Shown here: in pieces, positions 45,089 through 52,260 of the stretch | How positions within the stretch are numbered: the first letter of the stretch is position 1 | Layout of the letters: each line of letters opens with the position of its first letter | NCBI RefSeq assembly: GCF_026342435.1 | Contig: NZ_JAPEMT010000001.1 | Span: 2,102,501-2,166,500 of the forward strand | DNA length: 64,000 bases | Direction of reading: 5' to 3' | Source of the DNA: Streptomyces sp. NBC_00237 | Lineage (GTDB): Bacteria > Actinomycetota > Actinomycetes > Streptomycetales > Streptomycetaceae | Made by a program: the position numbers and the translations under genes | The notes under the pieces: generated by a model | What the model saw: the letters and a program-made list of their open reading frames with translations, nothing else | Database searches by the model: none | Told to the model about the DNA's origin: nothing

Positions 45089-46630
45089 ATGAGCCGTGGG
45101 CGCCATGTCACCATGCTCACCGAAGGCACCTATCCACACGTCCAAGGGGGTGTCAGCACCTGGTGCGACCAACTGGTGCGCGGCATGCCGGACGTCGACT
45201 TCCACGTCATGTCCCTCACGGGCAGCGGCCGCGAACCCGTCACCTGGGAACTGCCGCGCAACGTCTACGACCACACGGTCGTGCCCCTGTGGGGAGCGCC
45301 GGACGGCACCCGCACGGCCCGCCAGGGCCGCCACGAGAAGCGCGCCTTCCGGGCCACGTACGAGCGCTTCCTGCTCTCCTTCCTCGACCCGGCGGCGGCG
45401 GAGGGCGACTTCGGCCGTGAACTCTTCACCTTCGCCGGACTCGCCCGCGAGGGGCGCCTGACCGCCGCCCTCTCCAGCGAGGACGCCCTGCGCACCCTCA
45501 TGCGCGTCTGGACGATGCCGCACCTGGACACCGCGCACGCCCGCCCCACCCTGCACGACGCCCTGATAGCCACCGACCTCCTGGACCACCTGCTGCGCCC
45601 GCTCGGCGCCCGCCTCCCGGACGGCAGCATCGCGCACGCGGTGAGCAGCGGCCTGGCCACCCTCCCGGCGCTCGCCGCCAAGCACTTCGACGGCGCGCCC
45701 TTCCTGCTCACCGAGCACGGCATCTACCTCCGCGAGCGCTACCTCGGCTACCGTTCCGCCGCCCAGCGCTGGCCGGTCAAGGCCCTCCTGCTCGGCTTCT
45801 ACCGGGAGCTGAACTCCCTCGGCTACCGCGAGGCCGACCTGATCACCCCGTGCAACCAGTACAACCGGCGCTGGGAGGAGCGCGGCGGGGCCGACCCCGA
45901 CCGCATCCGCACCGTCTACAACGGCGTCGACCCCCAGCTCTTCCCGCACGCGGGCCCCGAACCCGAGGTGCCCACCCTGAGCTGGGCGGGCCGCATCGAC
46001 CCCATCAAGGACCTCGAAACCCTCGTCCGGGCGTACGCCATCTGCCGCGCCGAGATCCCGGCCCTGCGCCTGCGCCTCTTCGGCGGGGTGCCCGAGGGCG
46101 GCGAGGCGTACCGCACCACACTGGAGAAGCTCGCCGCCGAGCTGGGCGTCACCGACGGCATCACGTACGAGGGCCGCATCTCGGACGTCGCACGGGCCTA
46201 CGGGGCGGGCAGCGTCGTGATGCTCTCCAGCATCAGCGAGGGCTTCCCGTTCAGCATCATCGAGGCCATGTCGTGCGGCCGGACCACCGTCTCGACGAAC
46301 GTCGGCGGAGTGCGCGAGGCCGTCGGCGACACGGGCCTCGTCGTCCCGCCGCGCGAACCGGAGGCCATGGCGAAGGCCACCCTGGAACTCCTCCGCGACG
46401 ACCGACGGCGCGCCGAACTGGGCGAGTTGTCCCGCCAACGGGTCATCGACCAGTTCACCTTGCGCCGCTCCGTCGAGGGCTTCCGCCGAATATACGAAGA
46501 GCTGGACGGCGTCCCGGAGCCCCTCACCCAGACGCTGCACGACGTGGACGCGGTGGCGGAGGAATGGACGATGCAGCTGCGGATGCCGGACCCGTGGCGG
46601 GCGATGACGGCGGACGGGACGACGTGGTGA
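45089..46630 (+). CDS. PelF-like GT4 glycosyltransferase
   Basis: A 513-residue cytosolic glycosyltransferase of the PelF type. The N-terminus MLTEGTYPHVQGGVSTWCDQL is diagnostic; the C-terminal GT4 domain has WAGRIDPIKDLETLVRAY and the E-x7-E motif in EGFPFSIIEAMSCG. PelF polymerises UDP-GalNAc-type donors in Pel synthesis. ATG 45089 has a GGGGGGA site. Its 3' end overlaps the next small gene by 4 bp. Confidence 0.85.
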   Translation: MSRGRHVTMLTEGTYPHVQGGVSTWCDQLVRGMPDVDFHVMSLTGSGREPVTWELPRNVYDHTVVPLWGAPDGTRTARQGRHEKRAFRATYERFLLSFLDPAAAEGDFGRELFTFAGLAREGRLTAALSSEDALRTLMRVWTMPHLDTAHARPTLHDALIATDLLDHLLRPLGARLPDGSIAHAVSSGLATLPALAAKHFDGAPFLLTEHGIYLRERYLGYRSAAQRWPVKALLLGFYRELNSLGYREADLITPCNQYNRRWEERGGADPDRIRTVYNGVDPQLFPHAGPEPEVPTLSWAGRIDPIKDLETLVRAYAICRAEIPALRLRLFGGVPEGGEAYRTTLEKLAAELGVTDGITYEGRISDVARAYGAGSVVMLSSISEGFPFSIIEAMSCGRTTVSTNVGGVREAVGDTGLVVPPREPEAMAKATLELLRDDRRRAELGELSRQRVIDQFTLRRSVEGFRRIYEELDGVPEPLTQTLHDVDAVAEEWTMQLRMPDPWRAMTADGTTW

Positions 46631-46830
46631 ACAAGGTGAAGGCACGCGTGAAGGCGGTGTGGGCCAGGGCGAAGTGGTTGTTGGCCCATCCGGAGGAAGT
46701 GGGGTCTTGGATGCGGAGGGCGAAAGGCGCGGTGAGGGAGGCGACGGCGTTGTGGGACGCCGGGGTGGTGTTCATGGACAAGGTGTTCCCGGACTGGCGT
46801 CACCCCGGCACCGCGGAGGGAACCTCATGA
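46627..46830 (+). CDS. Small basic helical protein within the polysaccharide operon
   Basis: A 67-residue protein. KVKARVKAVWARAKWLLAHPEEVG and RRAKGAVREATALWDAG suggest amphipathic helices with strong positive charge. It overlaps the glycosyltransferase stop (GTGA) and the next gene's start (ATGA), which supports real translation. It could anchor the glycosyltransferase to the membrane. No family recognised. Confidence 0.6.
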   Translation: MNKVKARVKAVWARAKWLLAHPEEVGSWMRRAKGAVREATALWDAGVVFMDKVFPDWRHPGTAEGTS

Positions 46831-48269
46831 GCGGCCCCCTGTGGCTCACGCCCGACGACCGGCAGGACACCCTGCCGGTGATACCCCGCCCCCGCCCCCG
46901 CTGGGCGGCCGCCGACGACCCGATGGACGAACTCGCCGAGCGCCTGCGCAACCTCATCGAGGCCGCCGTGCACCCCGACGAGATCGCCGCCATCCTCGAA
47001 TCCGACGGCATGACGGACGACCACATCCGCCTCACCTACGGCCGGACGAACTCCTTCGAACTCGCCGAGGACCTGTACGCCCGCGTGCCGCGCACCTACC
47101 CGGAGCCGGACCTCAAGCCCGGCGACCCCTGGCACGTCTCACTTCTGCCGTGCCTCCTGCGCGGCCTCGTCTTCGCCCTCCCCGGCCTGGCGTACGTACT
47201 CGGAGCGCCGTTCGCGACGGGCGCGGCCCCGATCGCGGTGCTCCTGGCCGGGGCGCTCACCGGCTGGGCCTGGAACCAGGCCCTCGCCCACCGCGCGTAC
47301 ACCTGGCTGGGCCTCGGCGACCGCCCGGCCGCCGCCCGCGCCCTGCTCGTCGGAGCCCCGCTGGGCGTACTCCTGGGCACGGTCGTCGCCTTCGCCGCAG
47401 CGGGTACGGGCGAGGGGTCCGCGGTGGCCTTCGCCTCCGCCCAGGCCCTCTACCAGGCGGCGGCCACCGTCCTGTTGGTCCTCGGCCGCGAACGACTCCT
47501 CCTCGCCGCCCTCACCCCGATGTCGGCGGGCGCGGTGCTCGCCCTCGCGTACGACGTCCCGGACGCGGCCCGCCTCGTCCTGCTGGCGGTCTCCCCCCTC
47601 GCGGTGCTCGCCCTCGCGACGGCCGAACTCCTGCGAGGGGCGGCCGGAACGCGCCGCACGGGCAGCAGCAGGGGCCCCGGCGGCCCCCGCATCCTCGCCT
47701 CGGTCCCGTACGGGGTCTTCGGCCTGGCCACGGGCGTGCTCGTCCTGTACGCGGCCCTGGGCGACGTGCTGTCGGACGGCGTGGTCTCGGGCGCGGCGGC
47801 GGCACCGGGAGCGGTGGCGCTCACCCTCAGCATGGGCCCGGCGGAATGGCTCCTGCACCGCTTCCGCAGCGGAACGCTCGCGGGGCTGCGCACGTCCACG
47901 ACCCCGGGGGAGTTCCGCCGGGCGACGGCACTGACGCTGACCCGCTGCCTGGGTCAGTACTTGCTGGTCCTCGCCCTGCTCACCGCTCTGGGAACGCTGG
48001 TGTGGCCGCAGGCCGGGGGCTTCGACGAGGTGCGCGCACTGGGCCTGCTCCTCATCGGCACGCTGATGTGGACGGGCCTGCTCCTCCAAGCCTTCGGCGC
48101 GGTGCTGACGGCGGCGACGGTGTGCGGGGCGGCGGCCCTCGCCCAGACCCTGGCCGTACTGAACGGCGCAGCCCCGGCCGCCTCGTTGACGGCACCGGGC
48201 CTGGCGGCCCTCCTGCTGGCGGCCCTGGTCTTCGCCCTCCTGGGAAGGGCGACGGCGCACAGGGGGTAG
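46827..48269 (+). CDS. Polytopic membrane protein of the polysaccharide operon
   Basis: A 480-residue protein. An N-terminal soluble region of about 110 residues (AERLRNLIEAAVHPDEIAAILE, then DDHIRLTYGRTNSFELAEDLY) is followed by about 12 hydrophobic helices. Length and topology are those of a flippase such as PelG, but I do not see PelG motifs. Start at ATG 46827 overlaps the small gene. It is likely the membrane exporter for the polymer; that role is inference. Confidence 0.65.
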   Translation: MSGPLWLTPDDRQDTLPVIPRPRPRWAAADDPMDELAERLRNLIEAAVHPDEIAAILESDGMTDDHIRLTYGRTNSFELAEDLYARVPRTYPEPDLKPGDPWHVSLLPCLLRGLVFALPGLAYVLGAPFATGAAPIAVLLAGALTGWAWNQALAHRAYTWLGLGDRPAAARALLVGAPLGVLLGTVVAFAAAGTGEGSAVAFASAQALYQAAATVLLVLGRERLLLAALTPMSAGAVLALAYDVPDAARLVLLAVSPLAVLALATAELLRGAAGTRRTGSSRGPGGPRILASVPYGVFGLATGVLVLYAALGDVLSDGVVSGAAAAPGAVALTLSMGPAEWLLHRFRSGTLAGLRTSTTPGEFRRATALTLTRCLGQYLLVLALLTALGTLVWPQAGGFDEVRALGLLLIGTLMWTGLLLQAFGAVLTAATVCGAAALAQTLAVLNGAAPAASLTAPGLAALLLAALVFALLGRATAHRG

Positions 48270-48342
48270 TTTCAGCCTGTCGAGGGGGCGACGGGCGCAG
48301 CCCCCTTCAGCAACACCAGTCATCCCAACTTCCGAGGACCCC

Positions 48343-49005
48343 GTGAGACACCTGCTCGCCCCGTTCTACGAACACCCCACCACCGCCGCCACCGCCTGGA
48401 AGGCCCTCGAACGAGCCTCCCACCGCCTCTACGGCGTCATCCTCAACCCGGCCAACGGCCCCGGCACCGCCCCGGACCCCGCCTTCGCCACCGCCGCCGC
48501 GCGCCTCCGCGAAACCGGCACCCGCGTCCTCGGCTACGTCGACACCGACTACGCCCGCCGCCCGCACGCCGACGTGGTGCGGGACCTCCTGAACCACCGC
48601 GACTGGTACGGCGTCACCGGCGCCTTCTTCGACCAGGTCTCCTCCGGCCCGGAGGCCGTCCCGCACTACCGCCGCCTCGCCGTCGCCGCCCGCGCGGCCG
48701 ACGCGGGATCCCTGGTGCTGAACCACGGCACGCACCCCGACCCCGCCTACCTCAAGCTGGCCGAGCTCCTGGTGACGTTCGAGGGCACCTGGCAGACGTA
48801 CCGCACCGCCGAACAGCCGCCCCCGTGGACGGTGACGTACCCCCCGGACCGCTTCTGCCACCTGGTGTACGCCGCCCCGGCGGACGCCGACGTCGCCGCC
48901 CTCGCGGCGGAACGCGGCGCGGCGGTGCACTGTGCCGTACCCGGTGAGGGACCGCACCCCTGGGGCACGCTGCCGCACGGGGTGGGCGCGGTGACACCGC
49001 TGTGA
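48343..49005 (+). CDS. Spherulin-4/Sph3-like glycoside hydrolase
   Basis: A 220-residue protein of the spherulation-specific family 4 group. It starts HLLAPFYEHP, continues VILNPANGPG and GYVDTDYARR, and ends with TFEGTWQTY. These contain conserved acidic residues like those of Sph3 (GH135), which cuts GalNAc polymers. No signal peptide is visible, so it appears cytosolic, in contrast to the fungal membrane enzyme. The stop overlaps the next gene (GTGA). GTG 48343. Confidence 0.8.
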   Translation: MRHLLAPFYEHPTTAATAWKALERASHRLYGVILNPANGPGTAPDPAFATAAARLRETGTRVLGYVDTDYARRPHADVVRDLLNHRDWYGVTGAFFDQVSSGPEAVPHYRRLAVAARAADAGSLVLNHGTHPDPAYLKLAELLVTFEGTWQTYRTAEQPPPWTVTYPPDRFCHLVYAAPADADVAALAAERGAAVHCAVPGEGPHPWGTLPHGVGAVTPL

Positions 49006-49808
49006 GGCGCTTCCTGCTCCTCCTCCTGCTCCTCCTCCTGACGGCAACGGCAGGCTGCACGACACCCCCGGCCCCGGGCCCCACCCCGGCCCCTCCCAGC
49101 CCCACCGCCCCCCGCTGGCAACCCCGCCCCGGCACCCCCTGGCAGTGGCAGCTCAGCGGAACCCTCGACCTGTCCGTCGACGTCCCCGTGTACGACGTCG
49201 ACGGCCACACCACCACGCCCGCCCAGGTCGCCGCCCTGCACGCCAAGGGGCGCAAGGTCATCTGCTACCTCTCCACAGGAGCCTGGGAGGACTTCCGCCC
49301 GGACGCCGCCCGCTTCCCCACCGACGTCCTCGGCAAGGGCAACGGCTGGAAGGGCGAACGCTGGCTCGACATCCGCCGTACGGACGTCCTGGAGCCCCTG
49401 ATGGCGGCCCGCATCGACAGGTGCCGCACGAAGGGCTTCGACGCCGTGGAGCCCGACAACATGGACGGCTACCGCAACAGGACCGGTTTCCCCCTGACCG
49501 CCGCCGACCAGCTCCGCTACAACCGTCTGATCGCCCGTCTCGCCCACGACCGGGGCCTCGCGGTCGGCCTGAAGAACGACCTCGACCAGATCCCGGACCT
49601 GCTGGAGGACTTCGACTTCGCCGTCAACGAACAGTGCGCCGAGTACGACGAGTGCCGGAAGCTGACGCCCTTCATCACGGCGGGCAAGGCCGTCTTCCAC
49701 GTCGAGTACGAACTCCCGACGTCCCGCTTCTGCACCCGGGCAAGGGAGCTGAAGCTCAGCTCGATGCTCAAGAAGTACGAACTGGGGGAGTGGCGCGAAG
49801 AGTGTTGA
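49002..49808 (+). CDS. GH114 endo-alpha-1,4-polygalactosaminidase lipoprotein
   Basis: A 268-residue lipoprotein. A poly-Leu signal sequence ends in a lipobox ATAGC, then a Pro-rich linker. The catalytic barrel has VYDVDGHTTT, KVICYLSTGAWEDFRPD and FDAVEPDNMDGY, the GH114 pattern of Ega3 and of the PelA hydrolase domain. It would cut deacetylated galactosaminan outside the cell. It is last in the operon and its stop lies in the first inverted repeat of the 24-bp array. Confidence 0.88.
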   Translation: MRRFLLLLLLLLLTATAGCTTPPAPGPTPAPPSPTAPRWQPRPGTPWQWQLSGTLDLSVDVPVYDVDGHTTTPAQVAALHAKGRKVICYLSTGAWEDFRPDAARFPTDVLGKGNGWKGERWLDIRRTDVLEPLMAARIDRCRTKGFDAVEPDNMDGYRNRTGFPLTAADQLRYNRLIARLAHDRGLAVGLKNDLDQIPDLLEDFDFAVNEQCAEYDECRKLTPFITAGKAVFHVEYELPTSRFCTRARELKLSSMLKKYELGEWREEC

Positions 49809-49913
49809 GCACCGGCTCAAAGGTCATGTGAGCGTCCGCTCAACGGCAATGTCGAGCACACGCTCAACGGCAATGTTGAGCACACGCTCAACGGCAACGT
49901 GAGCACCCGCTCC
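49805..49913. repeat. Five 24-bp tandem units of a TTGAGC-n4-GCTCAA inverted repeat
   Basis: Units at 49805, 49829, 49853, 49876 and 49900 (spacing 23-24 bp). Most contain GAGCNNNNGCTC; the first and fourth are perfect TTGAGC-n4-GCTCAA. The space between two inverted repeats is AACGGCAATGT. It fills the gap between the GH114 (+) and cobS (-) genes. Either a multi-hairpin terminator or an array of sites for a dimeric regulator. Confidence 0.75.
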
Positions 49914-49927
49914 ACAAGCCCGGCCCC

Positions 49928-50758
49928 TCACCACCCCAGCGCCAACACCACCAGCACCCCGGTGGCCGCCGCCTCCGCCAGCGCCCCGAACACGTCCCCC
50001 GTCACCCCGCCGAACCTCCGCACGCAGTGCCGCAGCAGCACCTGCGCCCCACCGAGCGCGACCAGTACCGCCACCGCGTGGTGCACCGCACCGTACGCAC
50101 CGAAGGCGAGCCAGCCGGCCGCCCCGCACACCAGGGTGACGCCCACCCCCGCCACCACGGCCGCACGCACCGGAACCACCCCGGCGACGGCCGCCCCCAG
50201 CCCCTCCGGCCGTGCCGCCGGTACCCCCGCACGGGACGCCAGAGTGAGCACCAGCCTGGCGGCGACCCCCGCCACCAGCGCCGCCACCGCGCCGTGCGCC
50301 CAGCCCTCCCCGTACAGCTGCGTCAGCACCGCCACCTGGGCGAGCAGCGTGAACAGCAGCGCCAGAACACCGAAAGGACCGATGTCCGACTGCTTCATGA
50401 TGTCGAGGGCCGTCGCCGGGGGCTTCGCGCTGCCGAGCCCGTCCGCGGTGTCCGCGAGCCCGTCCAGGTGCAGCCCCCGGGTGAGTACGGCCGGTACGGC
50501 GGCCGACGCGACGGCGGCGAGCAGCGGTCCTGACCCCAGGAGCAGCAGCAGCCCGCCCAGCGCCGCCGCGCACAGCCCCACCACCGCACCCGCGACGGGG
50601 GCGCACAGCATGCCCGTACGGGCGGCCTCCCGGTCCCAGCGCGTGACGCGCACGGGGAGGACAGTGAGGGTGCCGAAGGCGAACCGCAGGCCGTCCTCAA
50701 GGGAGGGCCGGGCGGCGGGCGGGGGAGGAGTGGTCACCGGCCGCAGGCTATCCCGCAC
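49928..50758 (-). CDS. cobS: Adenosylcobinamide-GDP ribazoletransferase
   Basis: A 276-residue polytopic membrane enzyme that joins AdoCbi-GDP and alpha-ribazole phosphate. The motif TRGLHLDGLADTADGLG and the later MKQSDIGPFGVLAL are diagnostic. Start GTG 50758. It belongs to the cobalamin set with cobT and cobU at 54.2-56.5 kb, but three unrelated genes lie between. Confidence 0.95.
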   Translation of the reverse strand: MRDSLRPVTTPPPPAARPSLEDGLRFAFGTLTVLPVRVTRWDREAARTGMLCAPVAGAVVGLCAAALGGLLLLLGSGPLLAAVASAAVPAVLTRGLHLDGLADTADGLGSAKPPATALDIMKQSDIGPFGVLALLFTLLAQVAVLTQLYGEGWAHGAVAALVAGVAARLVLTLASRAGVPAARPEGLGAAVAGVVPVRAAVVAGVGVTLVCGAAGWLAFGAYGAVHHAVAVLVALGGAQVLLRHCVRRFGGVTGDVFGALAEAAATGVLVVLALGW

Positions 50759-50833
50759 GTCCGGCCGGTAACTACCGGTAAGTTACGCACCCCCGGGCAT
50801 TACCCGTAAAACAGACAAAGCGGAGTGGGTGGC

Positions 50834-51577
50834 ATGGGTCACTGGCTGTACCGGAACATCGTCGAGCCGGGCAAGCTCCCGCTCTTCCTCGCGCTGACGT
50901 CCTTCGTGCTGTCCTTCCTCGTCACCCGCACCATCACCCGCCTGATCCGGGCCGGGAAGGGCCCCTTCCGCAACGTCACCCCGGGCGGCATGCACATCCA
51001 CCACGTCGTCCCCGGCGTCGTCCTCACCACCGTCGGCGGGTTCGGCGCGGTCGCCAGCGGGCGCCACGGGGCGGGGGCCGCGATCTGCGCGGTCATCTTC
51101 GGCGCCGGGGCGGGTCTCGTCCTGGACGAGTTCGCGCTGATCCTGCACCTGGACGACGTCTACTGGTCCGAACAGGGCCGCGCCAGCGTGGAGATCGTCG
51201 TCCTGACGGCGGCGGTGGTGCTCCTGGTCCTCACCGGCTCGCTCCCCTTCGGCGTGAACGACCTGACCGAGGAGGAGGCGCAGAGCCGCGGCCTGTTCAT
51301 CCTCAACATCGCCGTCAACGCCACGGGGTCGGTGATCGCCCTCTTCAAGGGCAAGGTGCGCACCGCCCTCTTCGGGATCGTCGTCCCCCTCGTCGGATTC
51401 GTCGGCGCGGTCCGCCTCGCCCGCCCCAACTCGCCCTGGGCCCGCCGTTTCTACCGCAGGCGTCCCCGGGCCCGCGCCCGCGCGATGCGCCGGGTCTACC
51501 GGCACGACCGCCGCTGGACCCGGCACGTCCGCGCCTTTCAGGACTGGATCGGCGGCGCGCCCTCCCCGAAGCTCTGA
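50834..51577 (+). CDS. Multi-helix membrane protein
   Basis: A 247-residue membrane protein with about five hydrophobic helices. His-rich NVTPGGMHIHHVVPG and DEFALILHLDDVYW give a possible His/Asp metal site. The C-terminal 50 residues are very Arg-rich (RFYRRRPRARARAMRRVYRHDRR). ATG 50834 has GGAG 8 nt upstream and is preferred to GTG 50825. The 3' end overlaps the convergent rhomboid-like gene by 40 bp. Function unknown. Confidence 0.75.
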   Translation: MGHWLYRNIVEPGKLPLFLALTSFVLSFLVTRTITRLIRAGKGPFRNVTPGGMHIHHVVPGVVLTTVGGFGAVASGRHGAGAAICAVIFGAGAGLVLDEFALILHLDDVYWSEQGRASVEIVVLTAAVVLLVLTGSLPFGVNDLTEEEAQSRGLFILNIAVNATGSVIALFKGKVRTALFGIVVPLVGFVGAVRLARPNSPWARRFYRRRPRARARAMRRVYRHDRRWTRHVRAFQDWIGGAPSPKL

Positions 51578-52260
51578 CCGCCGCGCTCCCGGCTCCTCCG
51601 TACGGCTGCCTCGATCAGCATCAGTACGAACACGCCCAGCAGTGCCGCGATGTGCTCCTTGCCCGCCAGGTTCGTCTTGACGATCACCTCGACGACCATC
51701 GCGACGACCACGGCGCCCGCCGTCCACCGCGCCCCCATGCGCCAGCACACGTACAGCGCGAGGCCCACCACCGCGGCCGAAGGGCCGGTGTCCATGACGT
51801 TCTTGTCGCCCTCCGGCAGCCCGATCGGGTTGTCCGGGCCGAGCGCGACGCCCAGGCGCGCGTACATCGTGCCGGACAGGGTGGCGACGTACGCGAGGAA
51901 GAGCGTCTTCCAGCGGCCGAGGCAGATCTCCGCGATGCCGAACACCAGCAGGATCTGCGCCAGCGCCCCCCACACCGGCAGGTCCAGCGCCGGGACGAAC
52001 AGCGACAGCGGCGTGCGCACCAGGGACAGCAGCAGCGGGTCGCCCGAGCGCACCGACCCGATGTCCTGCACGAACTGATAGCCCCAGGACTGGTTCTGCA
52101 CCACCTGGAACGTCGCGCAGAGGGCGACCGCCAGCAGGGTGAGCGGAATCGCCCGCCACTTACGGGTGCGGAGCGCATCGCGCACGCGCGCGTAGAGCGC
52201 ACCCCACTCGCGGTGGGCGAACCGTCTCACGGCGGAGGCGGGAGCGGCCGTCTCGGTCAC
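51538..52260 (-). CDS. Rhomboid-like membrane protein, partner of lysyltransferase
   Basis: A 240-residue membrane protein. The region TGPSAAVVGLALY, with Ser in a GxS context, followed two helices later by KEHIAALLG with His, resembles the rhomboid-protease Ser/His pair. It overlaps the MprF-like gene by GTGA, so the two are coupled. Proteolysis is not certain because the GxSG loop is not exact. GTG 52260. Confidence 0.6.
   Translation of the reverse strand: MTETAAPASAVRRFAHREWGALYARVRDALRTRKWRAIPLTLLAVALCATFQVVQNQSWGYQFVQDIGSVRSGDPLLLSLVRTPLSLFVPALDLPVWGALAQILLVFGIAEICLGRWKTLFLAYVATLSGTMYARLGVALGPDNPIGLPEGDKNVMDTGPSAAVVGLALYVCWRMGARWTAGAVVVAMVVEVIVKTNLAGKEHIAALLGVFVLMLIEAAVRRSRERGGQSFGEGAPPIQS

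Noticed and set aside
49928..50758. Cobalamin riboswitch near cobS, cobT or cobU
   Set aside because: I looked for a B12-box-like sequence (GCCACTG) with a suitable leader upstream of these genes and saw none.
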